From NCBI GenBank assembly GCA_002440825.1, contig DJVH01000082.1, forward strand, positions 1-41,316: DNA of 41,316 bases. Reading direction: 5' to 3'. The DNA comes from Bacteriovoracaceae bacterium UBA6261 (lineage in GTDB: Bacteria; Bdellovibrionota; Bacteriovoracia; Bacteriovoracales; Bacteriovoracaceae). The notes beneath the pieces are model-generated. The model was not told the DNA's origin. It saw only the letters and a program-made list of their open reading frames with translations, and ran no database searches. Below, piece by piece: positions 22,557 to 30,029 of this stretch; positions within the stretch are counted from its first letter, which is position 1; each line of letters starts with the position of its first letter. The translations under genes and the position numbers were made by a program.

Positions 22557-22586
22557 TTGACTCTTCACCTTATATGCTATTACACT
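22557..22586 (+). promoter_or_regulatory. Possible promoter for the exported protein gene
   Basis: TTGACT, 18 bases, TACACT, about 36 bases before the ATG at 22623. Confidence 0.45.
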
Positions 22587-22622
22587 TTAGATACGACATT
22601 ATGCTTAGTTAGGAAGGTAAAA

Positions 22623-23255
22623 ATGAAAAATTTTAAAGCGATTTCTTTTATGGCCGCTCTTGCCATGACGGTTGGATTAAGCCAAAAGGCCCATGCTTAT
22701 GGGATGGGAGTTTCAACATTTCCACTAGAAGCAGAAACAAAACTGATCTCTGCTGAATTAACAGGAATTACTTCTGCTGGCGGCGGACTTGGAATGCAAG
22801 CTCGTTATACACAAAAGCTAAGTGAAGCTGGAACAATCGATGCTGGTCTCGGGATTTCTGGTGGTGAGCGCTCAGCTCGTCTGTTTGCTGGTTACGATTA
22901 TATGTTGTTCCCGGATTACGACAATCAACCAAGAACTTCTATAAAAGCTTTCGTTGAAAACTCAAAAGAATACAACTCAAGAAGAAACATCATGGGAATT
23001 GCTCCGACTGTATCAAAAGGATTCAGCTTCTGGGGCAAAGAAGCGTTCCCATATCTTTCTCTTCCATACGGAATCAGCCTTGATGGCAGAAATAATTCTT
23101 ATAAAACAACTCTAAGTGCAAACGTAGGGATTTCGGGAATTATTCCGGCAGACGTCGGACCTGATAAACAATTAACTGCAAACGCTGAGGCGATTGTCAG
23201 CTTGAAGAACAGCTTCTCTGGAGTTTTCTTCGGTGTCGCATACCCAATTGAATAA
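22623..23255 (+). CDS. Exported protein, possibly outer-membrane or periplasmic, function unknown
   Basis: 210 aa from ATG at 22623 with GGAAGG just upstream; the frame is open 108 bases earlier, but that part overlaps the promoter. A signal peptide (ending SQKAHA) precedes a mature part rich in Gly, Ser, Thr and alternating hydrophobic residues (GGGLGMQARYTQKL, GTIDAGLGISGGER, GKEAFPYLSLPYGISL), which reads like beta strands and would suit a small barrel or beta-sandwich. No cysteine and no recognised family. Its end overlaps the start of the HAD gene by 23 bases, so the two are probably co-transcribed. Confidence 0.75.
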   Translation: MKNFKAISFMAALAMTVGLSQKAHAYGMGVSTFPLEAETKLISAELTGITSAGGGLGMQARYTQKLSEAGTIDAGLGISGGERSARLFAGYDYMLFPDYDNQPRTSIKAFVENSKEYNSRRNIMGIAPTVSKGFSFWGKEAFPYLSLPYGISLDGRNNSYKTTLSANVGISGIIPADVGPDKQLTANAEAIVSLKNSFSGVFFGVAYPIE

Positions 23256-23970
23256 TTGTAAAATCGTTTTTTCAGATTTCGACGGGACCCTGACTTACAA
23301 AGAAGGTTTGGGTCCCGTTTTTTTTGATATCTTAAATTTTCTCGAATCAAAAAAAGTTCCTCTGGTCATTGTCACCGGACGTTCACTTTCCTGGGGACAT
23401 TTTCTTCTGACTCATTTTCCATTCCTCACTGATGTCATTGTTGAAGGTGGGGGGACTATCGTTTCCCGCAAAGGAAAATTTATTACTGAAGAACCAATGG
23501 TCAGCGAGGCAGAGATAAAGCGCCTCGCCGGATTTGTTCTTGAATTTGAAAAGGCTTTTCCCAATATTCGTCTTTCAGTCGACAGCTTCGGCAGAAGAAC
23601 AGACCGCGCGATTGAACTTCATGATCTTCAGGACGGTGTTCTTTTTCATCATATTGAAGATTTCCTGCGTCAGCACAATATCAACTTCTCTACATCGAAT
23701 GTGCATTTAAATTTCTGGTGCGGGGAAATTTCTAAATATATAGCCGTTGATTACTTTCTTAAAAAACAAAGTGTAAATGAAACGGATTGTCTTTTCTTTG
23801 GTGATTCGCTCAACGACCAGGCCATGTTTAAATCTTTCCATAATTCAGTCGGTGTTTCGAACATTGCGACAATAATGGATCGTTTAATTCATAAACCCAC
23901 GACGATCCTGACCGGGGACGAAAATGTCGGTCCTTTTGGTGTCTTGAATTATCTGAAAAAAAATCTTTAA
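23233..23970 (+). CDS. HAD-superfamily phosphatase (Cof/IIB-like)
   Basis: 245 aa. HAD motifs are in order: DFDGTLT near residue 15 (nucleophile and acid/base Asp), VIVTGRS (motif II), and CLFFGDSLNDQAMF (motif IV Asp residues), with a cap domain between motifs II and IV, as in subclass IIB enzymes that dephosphorylate sugar phosphates. The GTG at 23233 lies inside the preceding gene; a TTG at 23248 is the other candidate start. Neither has a clean ribosome-binding site, so translation may be coupled to the upstream gene. Substrate unknown. Confidence 0.85.
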   Translation: MSHTQLNNCKIVFSDFDGTLTYKEGLGPVFFDILNFLESKKVPLVIVTGRSLSWGHFLLTHFPFLTDVIVEGGGTIVSRKGKFITEEPMVSEAEIKRLAGFVLEFEKAFPNIRLSVDSFGRRTDRAIELHDLQDGVLFHHIEDFLRQHNINFSTSNVHLNFWCGEISKYIAVDYFLKKQSVNETDCLFFGDSLNDQAMFKSFHNSVGVSNIATIMDRLIHKPTTILTGDENVGPFGVLNYLKKNL

Positions 23971-23986
23971 ATTTTTCGTGAATCGT

Positions 23987-24018
23987 TTGACTCGGTACCT
24001 GGGTACAGGGTTTATAAT
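23987..24018 (+). promoter_or_regulatory. MerR-type promoter/operator before arsC
   Basis: TTGACT (23987-23992) and TATAAT (24013-24018) are separated by 20 bases, too long for normal sigma-70 use but right for MerR-family activation. The spacer holds the dyad GTACC-TG-GGTAC (with CGGTACC and GGTACAGGG around it), which resembles mercury/heavy-metal MerR operators. The -10 ends six bases before the arsC ATG, and there is no nearby ribosome-binding site. Confidence 0.65.
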
Positions 24019-24024
24019 GAATTT

Positions 24025-24468
24025 ATGGAAAAGATCACAATCGCTAAGAAAAAAGTTTTGTTCTTGTGCACAGGCAATTCCTGTCGGTCGCAGATGGCCG
24101 AAGGTTTTGCCCGCTATTTTCACGGAAACCAGTACGATTTCTATTCTGCCGGTATTGAAAAGCATGGAATGAATGCAAATGCTGTCAAAGTCATGCAGGA
24201 AGCAGGCGTAGATATTTCTCACCACACCTCCAAGACACTTTCAGATTTAGGTAACATTCAATTTGATTTCGTCTTCACTGTTTGTGGTCACGCCAACGAA
24301 CATTGTCCTCTTTTCAGCGGAAAAGCTGTCGTGAAACATGTCGGCTTTGATGATCCACCCAAGCTTGCTGCCGGTTTAACAGACGAGCAGGAGATTTTAA
24401 ATCACTATCGCCGCGTTCGCGATGAAATCAAAAATTGGATTAAAAATATTTCTCAGGATCTGCAATGA
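24025..24468 (+). CDS. arsC: Arsenate reductase, thioredoxin-coupled ArsC (low-MW phosphatase fold)
   Basis: 147 aa. The phosphatase-like P-loop is C15-T-G-N-S-C20-R21, and the resolving cysteines C87 and C94 (FTVCGHANEHCP) are those of the Staphylococcus-type enzyme, which reduces arsenate to arsenite using thioredoxin. SAGIEKHGMNANAVKVM and DDPPKLA are also typical. The last codons overlap the acr3 gene by four bases (ATGA), so arsenite is made and exported by coupled genes. The start codon lies right after the -10 of a MerR-like promoter. No arsR gene is seen near it. Confidence 0.93.
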   Translation: MEKITIAKKKVLFLCTGNSCRSQMAEGFARYFHGNQYDFYSAGIEKHGMNANAVKVMQEAGVDISHHTSKTLSDLGNIQFDFVFTVCGHANEHCPLFSGKAVVKHVGFDDPPKLAAGLTDEQEILNHYRRVRDEIKNWIKNISQDLQ

Positions 24469-25490
24469 AACGACTTTCATTTCTCGATCGTTTCCTAACG
24501 ATGTGGATTTTTCTTTCCATGGGCCTGGGTCTTTTTTTGGCTTCTTTCTTTCCTTCATTCGGAAAATTTATAGAATCGTTAAGTTTTGGAACGACATCTC
24601 TTCCCATTGCCGCAGGTCTTATTGTGATGATGTATCCACCGCTGGCCAAAGTTAAATACGAAGAAATTACCAAAGTTTTCCACAACAAAAAAATTCTTGG
24701 ACTCTCATTACTGCAGAACTGGGTTATCGGTCCTGTTTTGATGTTTTTACTTTCACTTCTCTTTCTTAAAAATCACCCCGACTATATGCTGGGATTGATT
24801 CTCATCGGCCTTGCCCGCTGTATTGCCATGGTTTTAATCTGGAATGACCTGGCCGATGGAAACAGAGAATACTGCGCTGGCCTTGTCGCTTTTAATTCAA
24901 TCTTTCAGATTTTATTTTTTCCAATATACTCCATGTTTTTCATCAAAGTGATGCCGGAATTTTTTGGAGTCAAAGGCTTTGATGTTCACATGACCATTGG
25001 AGAAGTAGCAAAATCTGTTGCCATTTATCTGGGGATACCGTTCCTCGCTGGATTTCTCACCCGTCGTTATCTTGTCAAAGCGAAGGGAAGCGACTGGTAC
25101 GATCAAAAATTCGCTCCTCAAATCGGACCGCTTGCCTTGTTTGCTCTGCTTTTCACCATCGTGATCATGTTTTCTCTGAAAGGTGAAATGATCCTGCAGT
25201 TGCCGATGGATACTTTACGAATTGCTCTTCCTTTAGTTCTTTATTTCGTCATCATGTTTGTCGCTTCCTTTTTTATCAGCAAAAAAATGGGGGCCACGCA
25301 TGCAGAGTCCACAACCTTATCTTTTACGGCTGCTTCAAATAATTTTGAGCTCGCCATAGCTGTGGCCATTGCAACATTTGGCATCCATCATGGAGCGGCT
25401 TTTGCTGCAGTCATTGGACCGCTGGTTGAAGTTCCGGTGATGCTGGGATTGGTTCATGTCGCGAATTTTTTTAAAGAGAAAATAAAATAA
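24465..25490 (+). CDS. acr3: ACR3-family arsenite efflux transporter
   Basis: 341 aa with about ten membrane helices. The family core LIGLARCIAMVLIWNDLA holds the conserved cysteine of the ACR3 pump, and TAASNNFELAIAVAIATFG, the second conserved region, is intact. It exports arsenite using the proton gradient. The length suits ACR3. It is coupled to arsC by an ATGA overlap, and a terminator closes the two-gene unit. There is no arsA, arsR or metallochaperone gene in the module, which is therefore a minimal detoxification set. Confidence 0.93.
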   Translation: MKRLSFLDRFLTMWIFLSMGLGLFLASFFPSFGKFIESLSFGTTSLPIAAGLIVMMYPPLAKVKYEEITKVFHNKKILGLSLLQNWVIGPVLMFLLSLLFLKNHPDYMLGLILIGLARCIAMVLIWNDLADGNREYCAGLVAFNSIFQILFFPIYSMFFIKVMPEFFGVKGFDVHMTIGEVAKSVAIYLGIPFLAGFLTRRYLVKAKGSDWYDQKFAPQIGPLALFALLFTIVIMFSLKGEMILQLPMDTLRIALPLVLYFVIMFVASFFISKKMGATHAESTTLSFTAASNNFELAIAVAIATFGIHHGAAFAAVIGPLVEVPVMLGLVHVANFFKEKIK

Positions 25491-25520
25491 AAAGGCCGGT
25501 TTCCCGGCCTTACTTTATTT
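25491..25520. terminator. Bidirectional terminator between acr3 and the phosphatase gene
   Basis: AAGGCCGG / CCGGCCTT with four-base loop (25492-25511), A-run before and ACTTTATTTTTT after. Confidence 0.88.
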
Positions 25521-26105
25521 TTTGAATTCTTTAACTTTTTCGTAGTAGTAGTCGTCTAGATCACCGGTGAAAAGCTGGTGAAGTTTATTATGACCGTTTT
25601 TGATCCACTCTTTTCTAGCTGTCTCAGCATCAACCTTCTCATACTTGACACGATATAAAGCTACCAGAAGTCCTGTGCGGTCAGCGCCGTGTTCACAGTG
25701 AATGAAAAGCGGTTGATTATTCTTTTCGTGCATGAACTCCAGAACTTCGTCGATTGCTTTATCTTCTTCGACTGTCACTGGTTCAAGTGAATTCAGTGGA
25801 GAGTGCAGATAACCGATTCCTGAAGTCGTAGCCGCTTCTTTTTCGGCTGCAATCACTTCTGGTTTTTCTCCCGGCTCAGCCCAGGGAATGATCTTCGCGT
25901 AACGACTGTTAAGATCTCCGCCTTGAAGATTAATAATATTTTTAATGCCGATTGATTTTAAATAGTCTACAGCCTCGACTGAAGTCAGGCGTGCACCTCT
26001 GAAAATTCCATTATTGACCTGCGAGAAATTGACAATCAGGTCTTTTGAAAATGCATTGCCGGCAGCGACGGCAAAGAGGGCCAGAATAACTAAAAGTTTT
26101 CTCAT
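25515..26105 (-). CDS. Exported dual-specificity/tyrosine-type protein phosphatase
   Basis: 196 aa with a signal peptide (MRKLLVILALFAVAAGNAFS) and a single phosphatase domain. The catalytic loop is HCEHGADRTG (Cys-x5-Arg), preceded by a general-acid region around residue 75 and by RGARLTSVEAVDYLKSIGI, a typical N-terminal segment of this fold. Such enzymes remove phosphate from tyrosine, phosphoinositides or other small targets. The signal peptide places it outside the cytoplasm, so its substrate may be an external or host/prey molecule; that is inference. AAGGAG precedes the ATG. It is downstream of cysNC on the same strand, 144 bases away, with its own space for a promoter. Confidence 0.88.
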   Translation of the reverse strand: MRKLLVILALFAVAAGNAFSKDLIVNFSQVNNGIFRGARLTSVEAVDYLKSIGIKNIINLQGGDLNSRYAKIIPWAEPGEKPEVIAAEKEAATTSGIGYLHSPLNSLEPVTVEEDKAIDEVLEFMHEKNNQPLFIHCEHGADRTGLLVALYRVKYEKVDAETARKEWIKNGHNKLHQLFTGDLDDYYYEKVKEFKK

Positions 26106-26249
26106 TGGGATCTCCTTAAAAAAAGCAGATTCAATGTATCATGTGAGGGAAAATTTTGGGAAGGCATGAAAATTTTATAGTTCTTTCAGAATTACTTTCG
26201 CCAGTTTAGACGCCTTCAGGGGGAGTTCGGGGACAGAAGCCCCCGTCAC

Positions 26250-28106
26250 TTATTGGGCTTTGCTGTTCAGTATTTTTTCTTTCAATAAATAGTGAAGAAT
26301 TTTATCTACTGCCTGCTCTGGATTCATTGAATCTGACTGGATCATTAACTCTGGTTTAACCGGCGCTTCGTAATCTGAATCTATACCGGTAAAGCCTTTG
26401 ATTTCTCCTGCCCGGGCTTTTTTATAAAGTCCTTTTGTATCGCGTTTTTCACACTCTTCAAGGGGACAATTGACGAAGACTTCAATGAATTTTGTCCCTT
26501 CCATCTGTGCTCGAACTAAATCTCTGTCGGATTTAAAAGGTGAAATGAGTGCAGCGATAACGATAGATCCTGAATCGGCGACAAGCTTAGCGACTGCGCC
26601 TGTTCTTCGGATGTTTTCTTTGCGGTCTTCATCCGAGAAACCAAGATCGCGGTTCAACGCTTTTCTAAGATTGTCTCCATCAAGAACAAGAGTATGGGCA
26701 TTCATGTGGAAAAGTTTTTTCTCAAGCTGCTTGGCAATGGTAGATTTACCCGCTCCCGATAAACCGGTCAGCCACAAAACGGCACCTTGATGACCGTAAT
26801 GTCTGGCCCTTTCCTGTGAAGTCAATTCACTGCTTTCTTTGAAAACCTGAATTGTATTGGACGAAAGAATAACTCCGCCCCCGACGATCCGATGATTGTC
26901 GAGAAGAACAAAACGTCCGGTAGAAGAAAAATCACTGAAGGAATCGCAGACAATATTTTTTTGAAACTTGATGATAATTTCACCGGCTTCGCCGTTATCT
27001 AGGCGAAGACTTTCTTTGTCCTTTGTCGCCTGCTCATCAAATGTTTGTGGATTGAAAACGTTGAAAATGTTTTCAATTTTACATTCCACTTCCTGCGTCG
27101 CCATTTTGAACTTATAAGTTTTGCGAGGAAGAAGAGGTGAGGAACTCATCCAGAAGAGAGAAGCGTGTACTTGAAACGTGACTGCAGGAGCTTTTTCATT
27201 CTCATGAAAAGCAATTTCTCCACGTTCGAGAAAAAGAGGATCTTCAAGAGTGAATCCTGTCGAGGATCCTTCCGGCGCATGCAGAACCGGTGAAGCTGTA
27301 TTCCAGCTTTCAATACTGCGGACTCGCGAAACAGAACCACTTGGCAAAAATTTCAACTTATCTCCCACTGAGAGACAGCCGCTTTCAATTTTGCCGGCGT
27401 AAATTCTTTTTTCATCGAATTTATAAACATCCTGAAGAGCAAAGCGCAGATCATGCTTCTGTTGTTCTTTTTTATCAAAGACTGAAACAAGAGCATCGGC
27501 CAGAGTCGGTCCTTTATACCAGGAGAGCTGTGGACTTCTTTTTAAAAGATTTTCACCATAGAAAGCGGAAACAGGAACGATGTGAGCTGCTTTTATTCTC
27601 AAGTCGGAGTAGATTCGCTCAATCTTTTGCAATAATTTTTTGTAATGGTCTTCGCTGTAGTTCACGAGATCCATTTTATTGACAACGACAATGATGTTTT
27701 TTATTCCAAGCAATCCGACAATATAAGAATGTCTTTTGAATTGCTCTCTAATGCCTTCTTCCGCATCGAGCATGATCAAAGCGGCTTCGGCCGTTGAAGC
27801 ACCACTGATCATATTTTTCAAAAATTCTTTGTGGCCGGGAGTATCTATTATTAAAAACTCTTTGCCTGCATACACCCAGGGAATTTCGGTCTTGTCTATG
27901 GTGATGCCTTCTTTTTGCTCTTCTTCAAAAGCATCTAATAGAAAAGCAAATTCAAATTTCTTCCCATTTTGATCACAGATTTTTTTAACTTTCTCTATTC
28001 GTTCGGGAAAAATCTGTTGAGTGTCCGACAAGAGTCTTCCCACCAACGTTGATTTGCCATGATCGACGTGGCCAGCGATGACAACTCTTCTGTATGAGTG
28101 ATCCAT
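26250..28106 (-). CDS. cysNC: Bifunctional sulfate adenylyltransferase GTPase subunit / APS kinase
   Basis: 618 aa, a CysN-CysC fusion. The N-terminal ~430 residues are an EF-Tu-like GTPase (GHVDHGKST, DTPGHKEF, NKMDL) that drives ATP sulfurylase. The last ~185 residues are APS kinase (LTGLSGAGKST, LDGDNLRKALNRDLGF, RENIRR-like KENIRRTGAVAKL, ALISPFKSDRD). With CysD it makes PAPS, the activated sulfate used for sulfite production or for sulfating molecules. It overlaps cysD by one base, and GCTT-rich spacing suggests coupling. No cysH, cysI or sulfotransferase is in the window, so the downstream use of PAPS cannot be told. A weak hairpin without T-run follows. Confidence 0.95.
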   Translation of the reverse strand: MDHSYRRVVIAGHVDHGKSTLVGRLLSDTQQIFPERIEKVKKICDQNGKKFEFAFLLDAFEEEQKEGITIDKTEIPWVYAGKEFLIIDTPGHKEFLKNMISGASTAEAALIMLDAEEGIREQFKRHSYIVGLLGIKNIIVVVNKMDLVNYSEDHYKKLLQKIERIYSDLRIKAAHIVPVSAFYGENLLKRSPQLSWYKGPTLADALVSVFDKKEQQKHDLRFALQDVYKFDEKRIYAGKIESGCLSVGDKLKFLPSGSVSRVRSIESWNTASPVLHAPEGSSTGFTLEDPLFLERGEIAFHENEKAPAVTFQVHASLFWMSSSPLLPRKTYKFKMATQEVECKIENIFNVFNPQTFDEQATKDKESLRLDNGEAGEIIIKFQKNIVCDSFSDFSSTGRFVLLDNHRIVGGGVILSSNTIQVFKESSELTSQERARHYGHQGAVLWLTGLSGAGKSTIAKQLEKKLFHMNAHTLVLDGDNLRKALNRDLGFSDEDRKENIRRTGAVAKLVADSGSIVIAALISPFKSDRDLVRAQMEGTKFIEVFVNCPLEECEKRDTKGLYKKARAGEIKGFTGIDSDYEAPVKPELMIQSDSMNPEQAVDKILHYLLKEKILNSKAQ

Positions 28107-28918
28107 TACATGTACCCCTTCACACGCAGCTTCTGCATGGCATAGTTGTCCGCCTGATCTTGAGCGCGACCGGCGCGTTCGCCGGTTTTAGTTATTCGAA
28201 GTTCCGCAATCACTTTATCGAGAGTATCGGCATCACTTTCAATATTCTTTGTACAGGGAGCACAGCCGACGCTTCGGTAGCGTGTGCCGTCTTTAGCAAA
28301 ATAAAGATCGAGTACGGGAATTTTTTCTTTTTCTATGTATCTCCAGATGTCGAGTTCAGACCAGTGAAGAAGAGGATGGACGCGCACGTGAACATCGGAA
28401 GGAAAATCTGTATTATATTGATCCCATAATTCCGGAGGCTGCTCAGTGAAATCCCATTTGAAGGATTCATCTCGGGGCGAAAAGTATCTTTCTTTTGCTC
28501 TCGTTCCTTCTTCATCTCTTCTGATGGCCACAAAGATGGCCTGGAACGGATTTTCCTGAAGAAAATTTTTAAGAGCTTCCGTTTTCAAAGCGGTACAACA
28601 CTCGAGGCGACCGACATTGTGGTTCATTCCAGCGGCCAGGGCTTTTTCATTTTTAGCGACGATGAGATTCAAGCCCCATTCTTTTGCTTTTTCATCACGA
28701 TACTTAATCATTTCCGGGATTTTAAAAGTTGTATCGATATGAACCATTGGAAAAGGGACTTTGCCATAGAAAGCTTTGCGCACGAGCCACAACATGACTG
28801 TCGAATCTTTTCCCATAGACCAGAGCATCGCCAGCTTCGGAAACTTTTTATACGCTTCTCTGATGATATAAATCGATTGCTGCTCTAACTCGAAAAGTCT
28901 GTCCTTTTCTAAATCCAT
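28106..28918 (-). CDS. cysD: Sulfate adenylyltransferase subunit 2 (ATP sulfurylase)
   Basis: 270 aa. The PP-loop reads MLWSMGKDSTVML near residue 32; then follow IDTTFKIPEM, CCTALKTEAL, AIRRDEEGTRAKER and the C-terminal GCAPCT with a final PPi-related basic helix. This is the catalytic subunit that joins ATP and sulfate to APS with CysN. It begins two bases after the stop of the rluA-like gene and shares its last base with cysNC, so it lies inside the long minus-strand cluster. The length matches NodP/CysD. Confidence 0.95.
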   Translation of the reverse strand: MDLEKDRLFELEQQSIYIIREAYKKFPKLAMLWSMGKDSTVMLWLVRKAFYGKVPFPMVHIDTTFKIPEMIKYRDEKAKEWGLNLIVAKNEKALAAGMNHNVGRLECCTALKTEALKNFLQENPFQAIFVAIRRDEEGTRAKERYFSPRDESFKWDFTEQPPELWDQYNTDFPSDVHVRVHPLLHWSELDIWRYIEKEKIPVLDLYFAKDGTRYRSVGCAPCTKNIESDADTLDKVIAELRITKTGERAGRAQDQADNYAMQKLRVKGYM

Positions 28919-28920
28919 AC

Positions 28921-30000
28921 CTAGTCATCCTGACGGGAGTAATATTTTAAGATCGTCTCATGAATTTTCTTTTCAAGGTCTTCAATTTTTAATGAAGTTT
29001 TCTGAAGGATCCATTCTTTTAAATCCTGAGGAATATGGGTGACAAAAATTTTTTCTTCTTTTTTATAAGGAATTTTTAAAGCAATGGCGTGAAGAGCATG
29101 CCGGGGAATTTCCATCAGATTAAAATCGTCATCGCTGGCAATCTGATCTTTAAAACGTTGAAACATGGGATAAGAACCCAGGTACAATTTATCTCCAATC
29201 AAAGGGAGACCATGGGCCAGAGCGTGAACGCGGATCTGGTGCTGTCTTCCGGTTTGCGGGCAGGCGATGCCGATGACGTAGTCGCCGACTTTTTCCAGAA
29301 TATAAAAGAATGTGCGGGCATGTTTACCCTGTGTGGAATTCTCAGGATAATATTCGACAACAACTCTTTTTAAACCGGGATCAGGAGAGGCCATTCGTTC
29401 ATTGGCGATAAATTCTGTTTGACCATCGTAACCGGGCTGAACTTTCGCAATGAAGAGGTAGCATTTTTTCACATCATCCTGTTCAAAACGAAGCATCATC
29501 TCATTGGCCATCTTCGGGTTTTTCCCAAGCATGAGAATGCCGGACGTTTCGCGGTCAATGCGATGAAGAGAATGGATCGTATGTTCGTACTTCATTTCGA
29601 AGAAAACTGTCGCACAATTGAAAACATGCCGGCCTGCTGGATGCGTAGACATAAACGCAGGCTTGGAAATGACAATGAGATCATCATCCTCAAACACGAT
29701 TTCAGGGACGGTTTGTAATTCGAGCTTTTCTCCGCGCCAGTATTCATCTTCATATTTTGTCTTAAAGAAGCGAATGACGACTTCGTCTTTGTGGTGAAGG
29801 ATGGTGGATGGCTTGTGAGTGCCAGGCCGGCCAACAATGGTGATTTCTCCCTCTTTAATTTTCTTTTTAACAGTTTCGCGGGAAAAAGAATCCAGATAAA
29901 TCTGAAGAAACTGATCCAGCCTCACGCCGTGATGTTCTTCATCCACCAGGTGACGGACTTCGAACATATCGGCGCGATAGGCTTTACTTAAGATGCTCAT
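28921..30000 (-). CDS. RluA-family pseudouridine synthase
   Basis: 359 aa. An N-terminal S4-like RNA-binding segment (RLDQFLQIYLDSFSRETVKK, residues ~27-46) is followed by the RluA catalytic domain with HRIDRETSG (catalytic Asp), and later TGRQHQIRVHA with the conserved Arg. The enzyme converts uridine to pseudouridine in rRNA or tRNA; the exact target cannot be named. Start at 30000 has no ribosome-binding site, and Met12 is possible; translation may be coupled to prkA, whose stop is 24 bases upstream. A small hairpin with two ACTAGT arms (30013-30029) lies in the gap. It is two bases from cysD. Confidence 0.9.
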   Translation of the reverse strand: MSILSKAYRADMFEVRHLVDEEHHGVRLDQFLQIYLDSFSRETVKKKIKEGEITIVGRPGTHKPSTILHHKDEVVIRFFKTKYEDEYWRGEKLELQTVPEIVFEDDDLIVISKPAFMSTHPAGRHVFNCATVFFEMKYEHTIHSLHRIDRETSGILMLGKNPKMANEMMLRFEQDDVKKCYLFIAKVQPGYDGQTEFIANERMASPDPGLKRVVVEYYPENSTQGKHARTFFYILEKVGDYVIGIACPQTGRQHQIRVHALAHGLPLIGDKLYLGSYPMFQRFKDQIASDDDFNLMEIPRHALHAIALKIPYKKEEKIFVTHIPQDLKEWILQKTSLKIEDLEKKIHETILKYYSRQDD

Positions 30001-30012
30001 TGTTTGTCGCTA

Positions 30013-30029
30013 ACTAGTTTTGAACTAGT
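30013..30029. repeat. Double ACTAGT element at the end of prkA
   Basis: Two ACTAGT palindromes start 11 bases apart and can also pair as a hairpin with a five-base loop. The prkA stop codon is inside it. No T-run follows, so it is not a normal terminator; it may be an mRNA processing or stability element, or chance. Confidence 0.3.

Noticed and set aside
26222..26249. CGGGG/CCCCG hairpin after cysNC considered as a terminator or riboswitch.
   Set aside because: Short stem, no T-run, and no conserved sulfur-related RNA motif that I can recognise.
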